From the NCBI GenBank assembly GCA_051004015.1, contig JBPCKT010000042.1, forward strand, positions 26,712-90,711: DNA of 64,000 nucleotides, written 5' to 3'. Of this stretch, positions 8,024 through 16,320 are shown one piece after another (position 1 is the first letter of the stretch; each line of letters opens with the position of its first letter). Made by a program: the position numbers and the translations under genes. Source of the stretch: SXOA01 sp051004015 (GTDB lineage: Bacteria; Planctomycetota; Planctomycetia; Pirellulales; Pirellulaceae). The notes under the pieces are model-generated. The model ran no database searches. It was given only the letters and a program-made list of their open reading frames with translations, and had not been told where the DNA came from.

Positions 8024-9076
8024 CTACGCCGCGTCCTTGGAGTGCTGGAGTTCGCTGCCGGTGAGGGCCGCGAGCTTCCGCTCCAGCTCAATCAGCTTCT
8101 TTCGCATTTCGGGAAGCTTGAACATGGCGGCCAAAATCCGGTACTCCTCTTTTTCATCGATCGCGGGGGAGCCGAGGACCCGTTGGCCAGCCGGAATGTC
8201 ATTCATGACGCCGCACTGGGCCCCGAGCGCGGCTCGCTCGCCGATATTCGTGTGATCGCGAATGCCCACCTGGCCGGCGATGATGACGTAGTCGCCGGTG
8301 GTCGCACTGCCGGCGATGCCGACGTGAGCGCAGATCAGATTGTGCTTGCCGACGCGGCAGTTGTGGGCGATTTGAACGTGGTTGTCGATTTTGGTCCCTT
8401 GGCCGATGAGGGTGGGGCCATAGGTGCCGCGGTCGATGGCGGTGCAGGCGCCGATTTCGACGTCGTCCTCAATTTCGACGTAGCCGAGCTGAGACCCAAG
8501 CTTGTGGCGGTCCCCCGCGAGCGTATAGCCGAAGCCGTACGCCCCGATCACGGCTCCGGCGTGGATGATGACCCGGTTGCCAACGAGCGTGTTCTCATAG
8601 AGCACGGTGTTTGGAAAGATGGTCACCCCTTCGCCGATGCGGCAGCCGTCCAAGATGCAGACGCCGGAATGGATGACGCAGCCGGGACCGATTTCGACGT
8701 GGTCGCCTATATTCGCGCCGGGATCGACCTCGACGTCGGGAGCGATTTTGGCGGAGAGGCTGATGTTGGCCGCGTGACTGACGCCGAAGTGCCGGTGCTG
8801 CATCTGCGGGCGAAAGTGGCGGACCACTTTGGCGAATGCCTCGTGAACGTCGTCGACCGAGATGAACGGGATGCCCGCCGGCTCGAATCCCTCGGGCACA
8901 ATGACGGCCGCGGCTTGCGAGCGCAAGAGTTGCGGGGCCAGCTTGGGGCTATCGGCGAGAGTGATCTCGCCTGGCCTGGCCGTGGCGATGGTCGCGGCCC
9001 CGGTGATTTCCAGGTCGGTCGCGCCGCATAGCCGGCCATCGACAAGGCAGGCGATTTCGTGGAGGGGTAGCCCCAT
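8024..9076 (-). CDS. lpxD: UDP-3-O-acylglucosamine N-acyltransferase LpxD
   Basis: Third step of lipid A synthesis: acyl-ACP-dependent N-acylation of UDP-3-O-acyl-GlcN, in the cytoplasm. The 350-residue product has the N-terminal uridine-binding domain (about 1-100, with ITGAATIATARPGEITLADS), followed by many left-handed beta-helix hexapeptide repeats (about 105-310: IGDHVEIGPGCVIHSG, IAHNCRVGKHNLICAHVGIAG) and a C-terminal helix. The conserved catalytic His is in the IAHNC segment. I chose the ATG at 9076 (MGLPLHEIACLVDG) since AAAGGA precedes it by eight bases; upstream in-frame starts give a tail unlike LpxD. Confidence 0.93.
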   Translation of the reverse strand: MGLPLHEIACLVDGRLCGATDLEITGAATIATARPGEITLADSPKLAPQLLRSQAAAVIVPEGFEPAGIPFISVDDVHEAFAKVVRHFRPQMQHRHFGVSHAANISLSAKIAPDVEVDPGANIGDHVEIGPGCVIHSGVCILDGCRIGEGVTIFPNTVLYENTLVGNRVIIHAGAVIGAYGFGYTLAGDRHKLGSQLGYVEIEDDVEIGACTAIDRGTYGPTLIGQGTKIDNHVQIAHNCRVGKHNLICAHVGIAGSATTGDYVIIAGQVGIRDHTNIGERAALGAQCGVMNDIPAGQRVLGSPAIDEKEEYRILAAMFKLPEMRKKLIELERKLAALTGSELQHSKDAA

Positions 9077-9091
9077 CGTGGATTCCTTTCC

Positions 9092-9123
9092 GGGTGGCAC
9101 GCCGACGGCTTTGCGTGGGCGTG
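9092..9123. repeat. Hairpin repeat family R1, copy B
   Basis: Stem CACGCCGACG (9098-9107), loop GCTTTG, stem CGTGGGCGTG (9114-9123), with one mismatch. It lies just upstream of lpxD in the divergent lpxD/hom region. Confidence 0.7.
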
Positions 9124-9244
9124 TGAACGCGCCGATAGAGGGTTGAATGTAACGGAGGGCGGGTGAAATCACCAAGAGCGAAAAGTGGGGCGGGCACGGG
9201 ACTTGCGCCGCGTGGATCACACACGTGCATCGTATTGGCGCGGC

Positions 9245-9274
9245 TTGACGCTTTCCGCGGCTAGAACCTACGAT
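9245..9274 (+). promoter_or_regulatory. Sigma-70-like promoter before hom
   Basis: TTGACG (9245-9250) and TACGAT (9269-9274) are separated by 18 bases and lie 36 bases before the hom ATG. Confidence 0.5.
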
Positions 9275-9310
9275 GAGGGGCTATTGTCTGCTCTCCTGAA
9301 AGTCGTCGCC

Positions 9311-10612
9311 ATGCAAAAAACCAAGGTCGCTCTCGTCGGCATGGGGACCGTCGGCACCGGCGTGGCCAAGCTGTTGCTGGATCACGGGGACCGGACCGCC
9401 CGCCATGCCGGCTGCATCCTGTGGCTGGAGCAGGTGGTAGTGAGCGACGTGGCCAAGCATCGGGACGTGGAGTTGCCGAAAGGGCTCCTCTCCAGCGACC
9501 TGACCCGCATCACCGGCGACTCGGACATCAAGGTCGTCGCCCACCTGGTTGGTGGCGTGGAACCGGCCCGCACCATCATGCTCAAGTTGCTGGAAAGCGG
9601 CAAAGACGTGGTAACAGCGAACAAGGCCCTGCTGGCGGAACATGGGCCGGAGATATTTGACCGGGCTCGCGAGCTCGGCCGCTCTATCGCCTTCGATGCC
9701 TGCGTGGCCGGCGGGATTCCGATTATCACCAACATCGGCCAGTGCTTTTCCGCCAACCAGATTCAATCGCTGCAAGGGATTTTGAATGGCACCACCAACT
9801 TCATCGTCTCCCAGATGGAGGAGCAGGGTGCCACCTACGCCGACGCTCTGAAGGAAGCCCAGCGCTTGGGTTACGCTGAAGCGGACCCGACGATGGACGT
9901 GAGCGGAGCGGATGCCGCCCAAAAGCTGGCGATTCTGGCCCATCTCGCTTTCGGCGCTCGCGTCCACTGGAAGGAGATTCCTTGCGAGGGAATCGAGAAG
10001 CTCGACGCCGCCGACATCCGCTACGCTCGCGAGCTCGGTTACCGCATCAAACTCATCGCCGCGGCGAAGCTCCACGAGAGCGGGCTGGAACTGCATGTTT
10101 CGCCAACGCTGGTGAAGGTGGGCACCCCGCTGGCGGAAGTGCGGCAGGCGTACAACGCCATCAGTGTCGTCGGCGACTCCGTCGGGCCGGTCTTTTTCCA
10201 CGGCCTGGGAGCCGGACAGATGCCGACCGCCTCCGCCGTCGTCGCCGACATGATTGATACCGCCGTCGGCCGCACACAGATTACGTTCCGCACGCTGGAA
10301 CTCTGGTCGCAGCGGGAAGCTCTCGTCTCGCTGCTCGACCACGGCCAGCTTTCCGGCCGCTATTACCTGCGGTTCACGGTGGAGGATAAGCCGGGCGTGC
10401 TCGCCGAAATTGCCGGCGTCCTCGGCCGCCACGCCATTTCCATCGCCTCCCTCATCCAGCACGAGCCCAGCGGCGACGGCGGCACGCGCGTCGTCCCCCT
10501 CGTCGTCATGACCTACCACGCCCGCGAAGGCGCTGCCGCCGCGGCGGTGGCGGAGATTGACCGCCTGAAGGTGGTGAAGGCGCGAAGCGTGCGCATGCGA
10601 GTGCTGGACTGA
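9311..10612 (+). CDS. hom: Homoserine dehydrogenase
   Basis: Reduces aspartate semialdehyde to homoserine on the threonine/methionine branch. 433 residues from the ATG at 9311: N-terminal NAD(P) motif VGMGTVGTGV, catalytic-domain signatures VTANKALLAEHG, FDACVAGGIPIITN, LQGILNGTTNFI and EADPTMDVSGADAAQKLAIL, then a C-terminal ACT domain from about residue 350 (FTVEDKPGVLAEIAGVLG) for feedback control, probably by threonine. In-frame codons back to 9185 are not conserved. The stop is two bases from the next ATG, so hom and the ApgM-like gene should be cotranscribed and translationally coupled. Confidence 0.93.
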   Translation: MQKTKVALVGMGTVGTGVAKLLLDHGDRTARHAGCILWLEQVVVSDVAKHRDVELPKGLLSSDLTRITGDSDIKVVAHLVGGVEPARTIMLKLLESGKDVVTANKALLAEHGPEIFDRARELGRSIAFDACVAGGIPIITNIGQCFSANQIQSLQGILNGTTNFIVSQMEEQGATYADALKEAQRLGYAEADPTMDVSGADAAQKLAILAHLAFGARVHWKEIPCEGIEKLDAADIRYARELGYRIKLIAAAKLHESGLELHVSPTLVKVGTPLAEVRQAYNAISVVGDSVGPVFFHGLGAGQMPTASAVVADMIDTAVGRTQITFRTLELWSQREALVSLLDHGQLSGRYYLRFTVEDKPGVLAEIAGVLGRHAISIASLIQHEPSGDGGTRVVPLVVMTYHAREGAAAAAVAEIDRLKVVKARSVRMRVLD

Positions 10613-10614
10613 TC

Positions 10615-11817
10615 ATGAAGCACGCCATCATCATCCCCGACGGCTGTGCGGACGAGCCAATTGACGCGCTCGGCGGCAAAACGCCGCTGCAAGCAGCCGC
10701 TATTCCGGCGATGGATGAAATTGCGCGGCTCGGTGTCGTTGGCCGGTCGAACAATACGCCGCTCCATCTGCCGGCGGGGTCGGATGTCGCGAATTTGAGT
10801 CTCTTTGGCTACGACCCAAACGTGTACTTCACCGGGCGGGCACCGCTGGAGGCCGCGGCCCAAGGTATCAAGCTCGCGGCGGAAGATTGGGCCATCCGCT
10901 GCAATTTGGTGAGCGTGGCGGATGGCGTGATGAAGAACTTCACCGCTGATCATATCTCTTCGCCGGAGGCGGCGGAGCTTCTGAAGGCCGCGCAGAAGCA
11001 TCTAGGCGCGGAGAACCTGGAATTCGTGCCAGGAGTCAGCTATCGCAATCTCCTACTCTATCGCGGCGCGAAGGTGCCAGCGCCGTTCAGCCGCGAGACG
11101 AAAACCACTCCGCCTCACGACATCACGGACCATTCCGTCGCCGGTCATTTGCCCAGCGGTCCAGGCAGCGACTTGCTCAACACGCTGATGGGCTTCAGCC
11201 AGCCGCTGTTTGCGTCGCATCCGGTCAACGTCGCACGACAGAACGAAGGGAAACTGCCCGCTTCACAAATCTGGCTGTGGGGCCTGGGGAAGACGCCGTC
11301 ACTGGCTTCCTTCTACGAATTGCACGGCAAACGGGGCAAAATGATTACCGCCGTCGATCTGCTCCGTGGCCTGGCCGCTCTCATCGGTTGGGATCGGATT
11401 GAAGTCCCCGGCGCGACCGGCTACACCGACACCGACTATGCCGCCAAAGGCCGCTACGCGGTGGAAGCCCTGAAAACGACCGACATCATCTGCGTCCACG
11501 TGGAAGCGACCGACGAAGCCTCGCACGAAGGGGACTTCCGCAAGAAAATCGAGTCGCTGCAACAAATCGACCGCCACATCGTCGCCCCGGTCCACGCCGC
11601 CCTGAAGACCTACGGCGACTACCGCATCCTCGTCTCCCCCGACCATCCCACCACCTGCCGCAGCAAAACCCACTCCCACGGCCACGTCCCCTTCACCCTC
11701 TGCGGCAGCGGGGTGAAGGCAGCGGGAACGTCGACCTATGATGAAGTGACGGCAGCCCAATCGGAGCTCTGTTTTGATCGGGGGTGGGAGTTGATGCCCT
11801 ATTTCCTAAATCGCTAG
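10615..11817 (+). CDS. ApgM-like cofactor-independent phosphoglycerate mutase family; putative homoserine kinase
   Basis: 400-residue alkaline-phosphatase-superfamily protein. Metal-binding and nucleophile regions are visible: IIPDGCADEP at the N-terminus, GSDVANLSLFGYDP carrying the serine nucleophile, then HVEATDEASHEGD, a VSPDHPT motif, and HSHGHVPF at the end. Archaeal relatives are 2,3-BPG-independent phosphoglycerate mutases, but a bacterial subfamily next to threonine genes has been proposed to be a non-orthologous homoserine kinase. Its place directly between hom and aspartate kinase supports the second role, and no GHMP-type thrB is in the window. The exact activity cannot be decided from sequence. 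Confidence 0.8.
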   Translation: MKHAIIIPDGCADEPIDALGGKTPLQAAAIPAMDEIARLGVVGRSNNTPLHLPAGSDVANLSLFGYDPNVYFTGRAPLEAAAQGIKLAAEDWAIRCNLVSVADGVMKNFTADHISSPEAAELLKAAQKHLGAENLEFVPGVSYRNLLLYRGAKVPAPFSRETKTTPPHDITDHSVAGHLPSGPGSDLLNTLMGFSQPLFASHPVNVARQNEGKLPASQIWLWGLGKTPSLASFYELHGKRGKMITAVDLLRGLAALIGWDRIEVPGATGYTDTDYAAKGRYAVEALKTTDIICVHVEATDEASHEGDFRKKIESLQQIDRHIVAPVHAALKTYGDYRILVSPDHPTTCRSKTHSHGHVPFTLCGSGVKAAGTSTYDEVTAAQSELCFDRGWELMPYFLNR

Positions 11818-11876
11818 TTTCGGACACTCTGGATGGGTCCTAAGTCTGAATTCTGCAATCTTCAATCTGCAATCTA

Positions 11877-13655
11877 ATGCCTCTCATCGTGCAAAAATTC
11901 GGCGGCACTTCCGTCGCCAATCCGGAAAAAATCCTCAAGGCGGCCCGCCGGGCGATCCGCGCGCAGCAGGAGGGGAACCAGGTGGTGATGGTGGTCTCCG
12001 CGATGGGGCACAGCACCGATGAGCTGATTGACCTGGCCCGGCAGATTACCGACAAGCCGCCGGCTCGCGAGATGGACATGCTCCTCTCCACCGGCGAGCA
12101 GGTGAGCGTCGCGCTGGTGGCGATGGCGATCCATTCGCTCGGACACAAGGCGGTCAGCATGACCGGGGCCCAGATTGGCATCAAGACCGACACGACGCAC
12201 GGCAAGGCCCGCATCAAGAGCATCGAGACCGCCCGGATGAAGAAGGTCCTCGATGCCGGCAACATCATCATTGCCGCCGGCTTTCAGGGGATTGATGAGG
12301 ACTTCAATATCACCACGCTCGGCCGCGGCGGCAGCGATACGACGGCGGTGGCCCTGGCCGCCGTGCTGCGGGCGGACGCTTGCGAGATTTACACCGACGT
12401 GGATGGCGTTTACACCACCGATCCCCGCGTGGTGCCGGAGGCCCGCCGCGTCAGCCGCATCAGCTATGACGAGATGTTGGAGCTGGCGAGCCTGGGGGCC
12501 GGCGTGATGCACAGCCGCAGCATTGAGTTCGGCAAGAAGTTCGACGTGCCGATCCACGTCCGCAGCAGCTTCACCGATCAGCCCGGCACGATGATCGTCG
12601 CCGAGCCGGAGCGACCGGACCAGCCGGTGAGCGGCGCGGCCATCACCAAGGACGAAGCCCGCATCAGCGTGCAAGGCGTGCCCGATGTCCCCGGCACGAG
12701 TCTGGAGATCTTCAGCCGGATCGCGGCGAAGAACATCTCCGTGGACATGATCGTGCAGAACGTCGGCGAATCCGGCAAGGCGGACATCTCGTTCACCGTC
12801 CCGCAACTCGATTTCGACGCGGCGCTCGAAGCTGTTCAGGAGGCAGCGAAGTTGGTGGGAGCCACCGATGTCACGTCGGACAGCAATGTGGCGAAGGTCT
12901 CGGTCGTCGGTCTGGGAATGGCCCGCCAGACGGGCGTGGCCGAGAAAATGTTCCGGGCGCTCGCGGACGCCGGCATCAACATTCAGATGATTACGACCAG
13001 CGAGATCAAAATCAGCGTGCTGGTCGATCGCGACCAGTCGCAGCAGGCGCTTCGTATCGTCCACCAGGCCTTTGACCTCGAAAAAGAGCCGACCGCCCCT
13101 GTCAAACCGCTGGCGCATCACACTGCCGCCACCGACGCTGCTGCCGTGGCCGAGCGGCTGCAACGGATTTCGATGGAGGGGCTGACCATCGACGACATTT
13201 CGCTCGACCCGACGCAGGCCCGCGTCAGCATCAGCGGCGTCCCTAATACCCCAGGCATCGCGGCCAAAGTTTTCGAAGAGATCGCCGCCGCCGGCATCTT
13301 TGTGGACATGATCGTGCAGAGCCATCCCAGCACGGGCGGCAGCGCGGTGCTCAGCTTCACCGTGCCGCAGAGGCAGCTCACCCAGAGCGTGACCGCGGCC
13401 GAGAAAATCGCCAAGTTGCTGCATTGCAAGGCGGTAACAAGCAGTCCCATCATCGCCAAGCTCTCGGTCAGTGGCGTCGGCCTCCGGACCCACACCGGCG
13501 TCGCCATCCGCATGTTCAAGGCCCTCTCCGAAGCCGGCATCAACCTGGACCTCATCAACACCAGCGAAGTACGAGTCAACGTCGTCGTGGACGGCTTGCA
13601 GGGGGAAAAAGGGATGAAGCAGCTCCAGGCGGCCTTTGCGGATGTGATGCGGTGA
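11877..13655 (+). CDS. lysC: Aspartate kinase with four ACT domains
   Basis: Phosphorylates aspartate, the entry step to lysine, threonine and methionine. 592 residues, against about 405 for the usual form. The amino-acid kinase domain spans 1-245 with KFGGTSV (7-13), STGEQVS, TLGRGGSDTTA and YTDVDGVYTTDPR. Two ACT pairs follow: about 262-335 and 338-402, then 448-520 and 526-590. The second pair repeats the first (ISVQGVPDVPG versus VSISGVPNTPG; DMIVQN versus DMIVQS; AGINIQMITTSEIKI versus AGINLDLINTSEVRV), so the regulatory region is internally duplicated, as in cyanobacterial aspartate kinases. It is third in the hom block, after a 59-base gap. Confidence 0.93.
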   Translation: MPLIVQKFGGTSVANPEKILKAARRAIRAQQEGNQVVMVVSAMGHSTDELIDLARQITDKPPAREMDMLLSTGEQVSVALVAMAIHSLGHKAVSMTGAQIGIKTDTTHGKARIKSIETARMKKVLDAGNIIIAAGFQGIDEDFNITTLGRGGSDTTAVALAAVLRADACEIYTDVDGVYTTDPRVVPEARRVSRISYDEMLELASLGAGVMHSRSIEFGKKFDVPIHVRSSFTDQPGTMIVAEPERPDQPVSGAAITKDEARISVQGVPDVPGTSLEIFSRIAAKNISVDMIVQNVGESGKADISFTVPQLDFDAALEAVQEAAKLVGATDVTSDSNVAKVSVVGLGMARQTGVAEKMFRALADAGINIQMITTSEIKISVLVDRDQSQQALRIVHQAFDLEKEPTAPVKPLAHHTAATDAAAVAERLQRISMEGLTIDDISLDPTQARVSISGVPNTPGIAAKVFEEIAAAGIFVDMIVQSHPSTGGSAVLSFTVPQRQLTQSVTAAEKIAKLLHCKAVTSSPIIAKLSVSGVGLRTHTGVAIRMFKALSEAGINLDLINTSEVRVNVVVDGLQGEKGMKQLQAAFADVMR

Positions 13656-13667
13656 GTTGAAAATGAG

Positions 13668-13777
13668 AAATCTCAAATCTCAAACAAATTCCAATAGGGA
13701 ATCGAGAATTGGGAATTTGGAATTCTGTTTTCTGATTTGATTTTTCCGTCTTCAATATTGTTTGAGATTTGATATTT
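13668..13777. repeat. AT-rich terminal-inverted-repeat element (family R4), copy 1
   Basis: AAATCTCAAATCTCAAACAA (13668-13687) matches the reverse complement of 13758-13777 at 19 of 20 positions. The 110-bp AT-rich element sits between lysC and the methyltransferase gene. A related element is at 55891-56017. Confidence 0.7.
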
Positions 13778-13790
13778 CCAATTTCCCACC

Positions 13791-14570
13791 ATGCCCGCCA
13801 CGGCCATCAACCTCTACGACTACCCGCGCTACTACGACCTTGTCTTCGGCTCCGACTGGAAGGCGGAATTTGACTTCCTCCGGGCCGCTTTCCGCGAGTT
13901 CGTCCCCGGCCGCACTCGCCGTCTCTTCGAGCCCGCCTGCGGCACCGGGCGGCTGGTATTTCGCCTGGCGAAGGCCGGCTACAGCGTGTCGGGGCTGGAC
14001 CTCAATCCTCGCGCGGTCGATTACTGCAACCGCCGGCTGGCGAAGCACGACTTGCCGGAAACCGCGTTCATCGGCGACATGGCCAAGTTCACGCTCCCGA
14101 GGCCAGTGGACGGCGCTTTCAACACTATCAATAGTTTCCGGCATCTGCCGACCGAAGCGACGGCCCGCGCCCACCTTCGCTGCATGGCGGCCGCGCTGCG
14201 GAAAGGGGGGGTGTATGTTCTCGGCCTCCATCTCACGCCGACGGAAGGCGAGCCGCTCACCGAGGAGTCGTGGTCGGCTCGACGCGGCCATCTCTGCATC
14301 AATACGCATCTGCAGACCTTCGAGGTCGACCGGCCGGGGCGGATGGAACGCTGCCGGATGACGATGGACGTCTACTCCCCGACCGACCAGTTCCAGATCG
14401 TCGACGAGCTTCGCTTCCGCACCTACACTCTCCCGCAACTCCGCCGGCTCTTGGCGGATGTGCCGGAGTTTGAGCTGGTTGAAGTCTTCGACTTCCGCTA
14501 CTCGCTCGAGGAGACGACGATTATGGACGCGGCCACGCAGGATGTGGTCCTCATCCTGCGGAGGCGATAA
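13791..14570 (+). CDS. Class I SAM-dependent methyltransferase
   Basis: 259-residue single-domain Rossmann methyltransferase. Motif I reads LFEPACGTGRLVFRLAKAG (about residues 43-61), motif II SGLDLNPRAVDYCNRRL, and the acidic post-II region GDMAKFTLPRPVDGAFNTINSFRHL. N-terminal YDYPRYYDLVFGSDWKAEFDF is typical of a widespread uncharacterised group. The substrate is unknown. The ATG at 13791 lies just past the AT-rich repeat. Confidence 0.8.
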   Translation: MPATAINLYDYPRYYDLVFGSDWKAEFDFLRAAFREFVPGRTRRLFEPACGTGRLVFRLAKAGYSVSGLDLNPRAVDYCNRRLAKHDLPETAFIGDMAKFTLPRPVDGAFNTINSFRHLPTEATARAHLRCMAAALRKGGVYVLGLHLTPTEGEPLTEESWSARRGHLCINTHLQTFEVDRPGRMERCRMTMDVYSPTDQFQIVDELRFRTYTLPQLRRLLADVPEFELVEVFDFRYSLEETTIMDAATQDVVLILRRR

Positions 14571-14580
14571 GCGAACGAAC

Positions 14581-15198
14581 CTATAAGAACAGCGCTTTCA
14601 AGCAAATCTGCGACCAGGTCTCAAACTGGGCCAGGTCGAGATTGAGCTTCTCCACGGGTTGAAAGCCGGCGTCAATGATGTCCGGCTCCAGCGGCTTCAC
14701 CAGCGGCTTCTCGACGTCGATGATGTGGACGATGCCGAGGTGGACCTTGCCGACTTCAGTCTGGTCGTCGTTGATGAGTCCGACGAGTCCGCTGCGGTAC
14801 GGCGTGTCGATTTGCACTTCCTCCGCCAGCTCCCGCCGCATCCCTTCCTCATACGGGCTTTTGCAGGCCCGGTCGTCCGCCGAAATGTGCCCGCCGATGC
14901 CGATGCTCCGCTTGGCGTGCAGGCGGCTCTCCCCCTGCCCCTTGCCGCGGGTGTACTGGAAGACGCAAACCCGGCCCAAGGAGTCGCGGTAGCGAAACAG
15001 CACATACGGAATGAGCTGCTTGTAACTGGGGTCGAGCTCCATCTGCCCGCGCGGCCGGTAGCTGGCGTGCTCCGGCTTGAGCAGCTCCGTGAGATATTTT
15101 TTAGTATCGCTGGAGAAGCCCTGAAAATGCCCCAGCTTGTGAAACAGGCTGGTGGGAACGACAAGCACGTGTTCCACGGCCACCGAAGAAGCAGTCAT
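14581..15198 (-). CDS. Nudix-family protein
   Basis: 205 residues. A Nudix-like box spans GIGGHISADD through YEEGMRRELAEEVQI (about residues 100-130), with the REXXEE-type core as RELAEEVQ. The N-terminal region (VEHVLVVPTSLFHKLGHFQGFS) resembles phosphoesterase-annotated Nudix proteins of planctomycetes and firmicutes. The hydrolysed substrate is not predictable. AGGA upstream supports the ATG at 15198. The gene converges with the methyltransferase gene, with ten bases between the stops. Confidence 0.7.
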   Translation of the reverse strand: MTASSVAVEHVLVVPTSLFHKLGHFQGFSSDTKKYLTELLKPEHASYRPRGQMELDPSYKQLIPYVLFRYRDSLGRVCVFQYTRGKGQGESRLHAKRSIGIGGHISADDRACKSPYEEGMRRELAEEVQIDTPYRSGLVGLINDDQTEVGKVHLGIVHIIDVEKPLVKPLEPDIIDAGFQPVEKLNLDLAQFETWSQICLKALFL

Positions 15199-15373
15199 GG
15201 CGAATCCTGACGAAAGAGAAGAGAACAGAGATGACCGAGCGGTCCCTCGCTCCTAGGCTCAGTATACCGGCAGGCCGTTTTGCGGGGGAGCGGGTTGCGG
15301 ATTCACGGTGCGCCTTGCTCGGGATTATTGCGGGCGGTATCCTGATAGTATTGCCCATGTGTAGGAGCTCGCC

Positions 15374-15586
15374 ATGAGTCAGACGGTTGCTTTTTCCGAT
15401 GCCCTTGCCGCTGTGGAGCAACTCGACTCGGACGCCCAGGCTGAATTGGTGGCGGTCTTGAGCCGCCGTCTGGCGGAGCGCGGGCGCGAGCAAGTGGCAG
15501 CCGTGGTTGCCCAGGCCCGCCGTGAATTCGCGGCCGGGGAGTGTAAACCCATGACCGCGGCGGAGTTGATGCGCGAGGCCCAGTGA
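15374..15586 (+). CDS. Putative antitoxin, TA module 2
   Basis: 70-residue helical protein (LAAVEQLDSDAQAELVAVLSRRLAERG) ending in PMTAAELMREAQ, a common layout for antitoxins paired with RelE/YafQ toxins. GGAG seven bases before the ATG supports the start. Its TGA overlaps the toxin ATG (TGATG), indicating translational coupling. The call rests mostly on context, since the sequence is short and weakly conserved. Confidence 0.65.
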   Translation: MSQTVAFSDALAAVEQLDSDAQAELVAVLSRRLAERGREQVAAVVAQARREFAAGECKPMTAAELMREAQ

Positions 15587-15867
15587 TGCGGCGCACCCTG
15601 TTACGCTCGCCTGCGTTTGGGCGCGATCTGCGAAGGTGGTTGAAGTCACGCCCGGATACGGCGGCATCCATCGAGGCAACACTGGAACAGTTGTCGGCCG
15701 ACGCAGCGCATCCCTCCCTGCGGACGCACAAGTTGCGTGGGCCGCTTGCAGGTTGTTGGGCTTGTAGCGGTGGCTATGACCTGCGCGTAGTGTTCGAGTA
15801 CACGCAGCATGAGACAGCGAAGGCGATTCTCCTGCTGGCATTAGGCACGCACGACCAAGTCTACTAA
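15586..15867 (+). CDS. YafQ/RelE-like toxin, TA module 2
   Basis: 93 residues starting MRRTLLRSPAFGRDLRRWLK. RelE-fold features include the N-terminal basic helices, HKLRGPLAGCWACSGGYDLRVVFEY (the usual LxGxxxGxWxxRxxxxYRV region) and the closing LLALGTHDQVY, which matches the C-terminal GTHDEVY of YafQ-type RNases. The ATG at 15586 overlaps the antitoxin stop; a GTG at 15583 is a minor alternative. A DUF4375 gene follows three bases later, so the operon has three genes. Confidence 0.8.
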   Translation: MRRTLLRSPAFGRDLRRWLKSRPDTAASIEATLEQLSADAAHPSLRTHKLRGPLAGCWACSGGYDLRVVFEYTQHETAKAILLLALGTHDQVY

Positions 15868-15870
15868 GCC

Positions 15871-16317
15871 GTGACGAAACGCATTTCCAAGCTCGATCGC
15901 GCGATAGATTTCGCGTTTGCGAAGCTCAAACGCGTTGGCGATCCCGATAAGCTCCCGCCGCCGTTTCAAGCAATTGTTCGCGTCGTCGCTGCTCAGGGTG
16001 TCATCGATAACGGCGGCTTTCAGTTTTTCTTTGAATCCGACTGGCCGGACCAGCCACCATACACCGTCTTTATTGACGCATACAGGGAGATCGGCGCGGA
16101 CGATGAAGCCGAACTTTTGGCTGATGCCGTTAGGATGTTCCCCTTCGCCGACCCGCACAAGTTTCTGCGTCGTCGCAACGAGTTTCTCAATCGCTTTCAG
16201 GGCCAAGATGACAGTCCGTTTTGGACATACGACCATGCGTTCTGCGAGAGCAGCAACGAGGTCGAGCGTCTTCTTGAGCGGTACGTGCGCAAGCATGCAG
16301 CGGCGTTTTCGCCATAG
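15871..16317 (+). CDS. DMP19/DUF4375 family protein
   Basis: 148 residues from GTG at 15871. The family core is visible in VAAQGVIDNGGFQFFFESDW (the conserved hxNGGFxQFF motif), followed by the helix EAELLADAVRMFP and a C-terminal acidic FWTYDHAFCESSNEVERLLERYV. Members are of unknown role; some resemble DNA-mimic proteins. Its close position behind a toxin gene may mean it belongs to the TA operon, but it could be cotranscribed by chance. It ends three bases from the convergent serine hydrolase stop. Confidence 0.7.
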   Translation: MTKRISKLDRAIDFAFAKLKRVGDPDKLPPPFQAIVRVVAAQGVIDNGGFQFFFESDWPDQPPYTVFIDAYREIGADDEAELLADAVRMFPFADPHKFLRRRNEFLNRFQGQDDSPFWTYDHAFCESSNEVERLLERYVRKHAAAFSP

Positions 16318-16320
16318 CAC

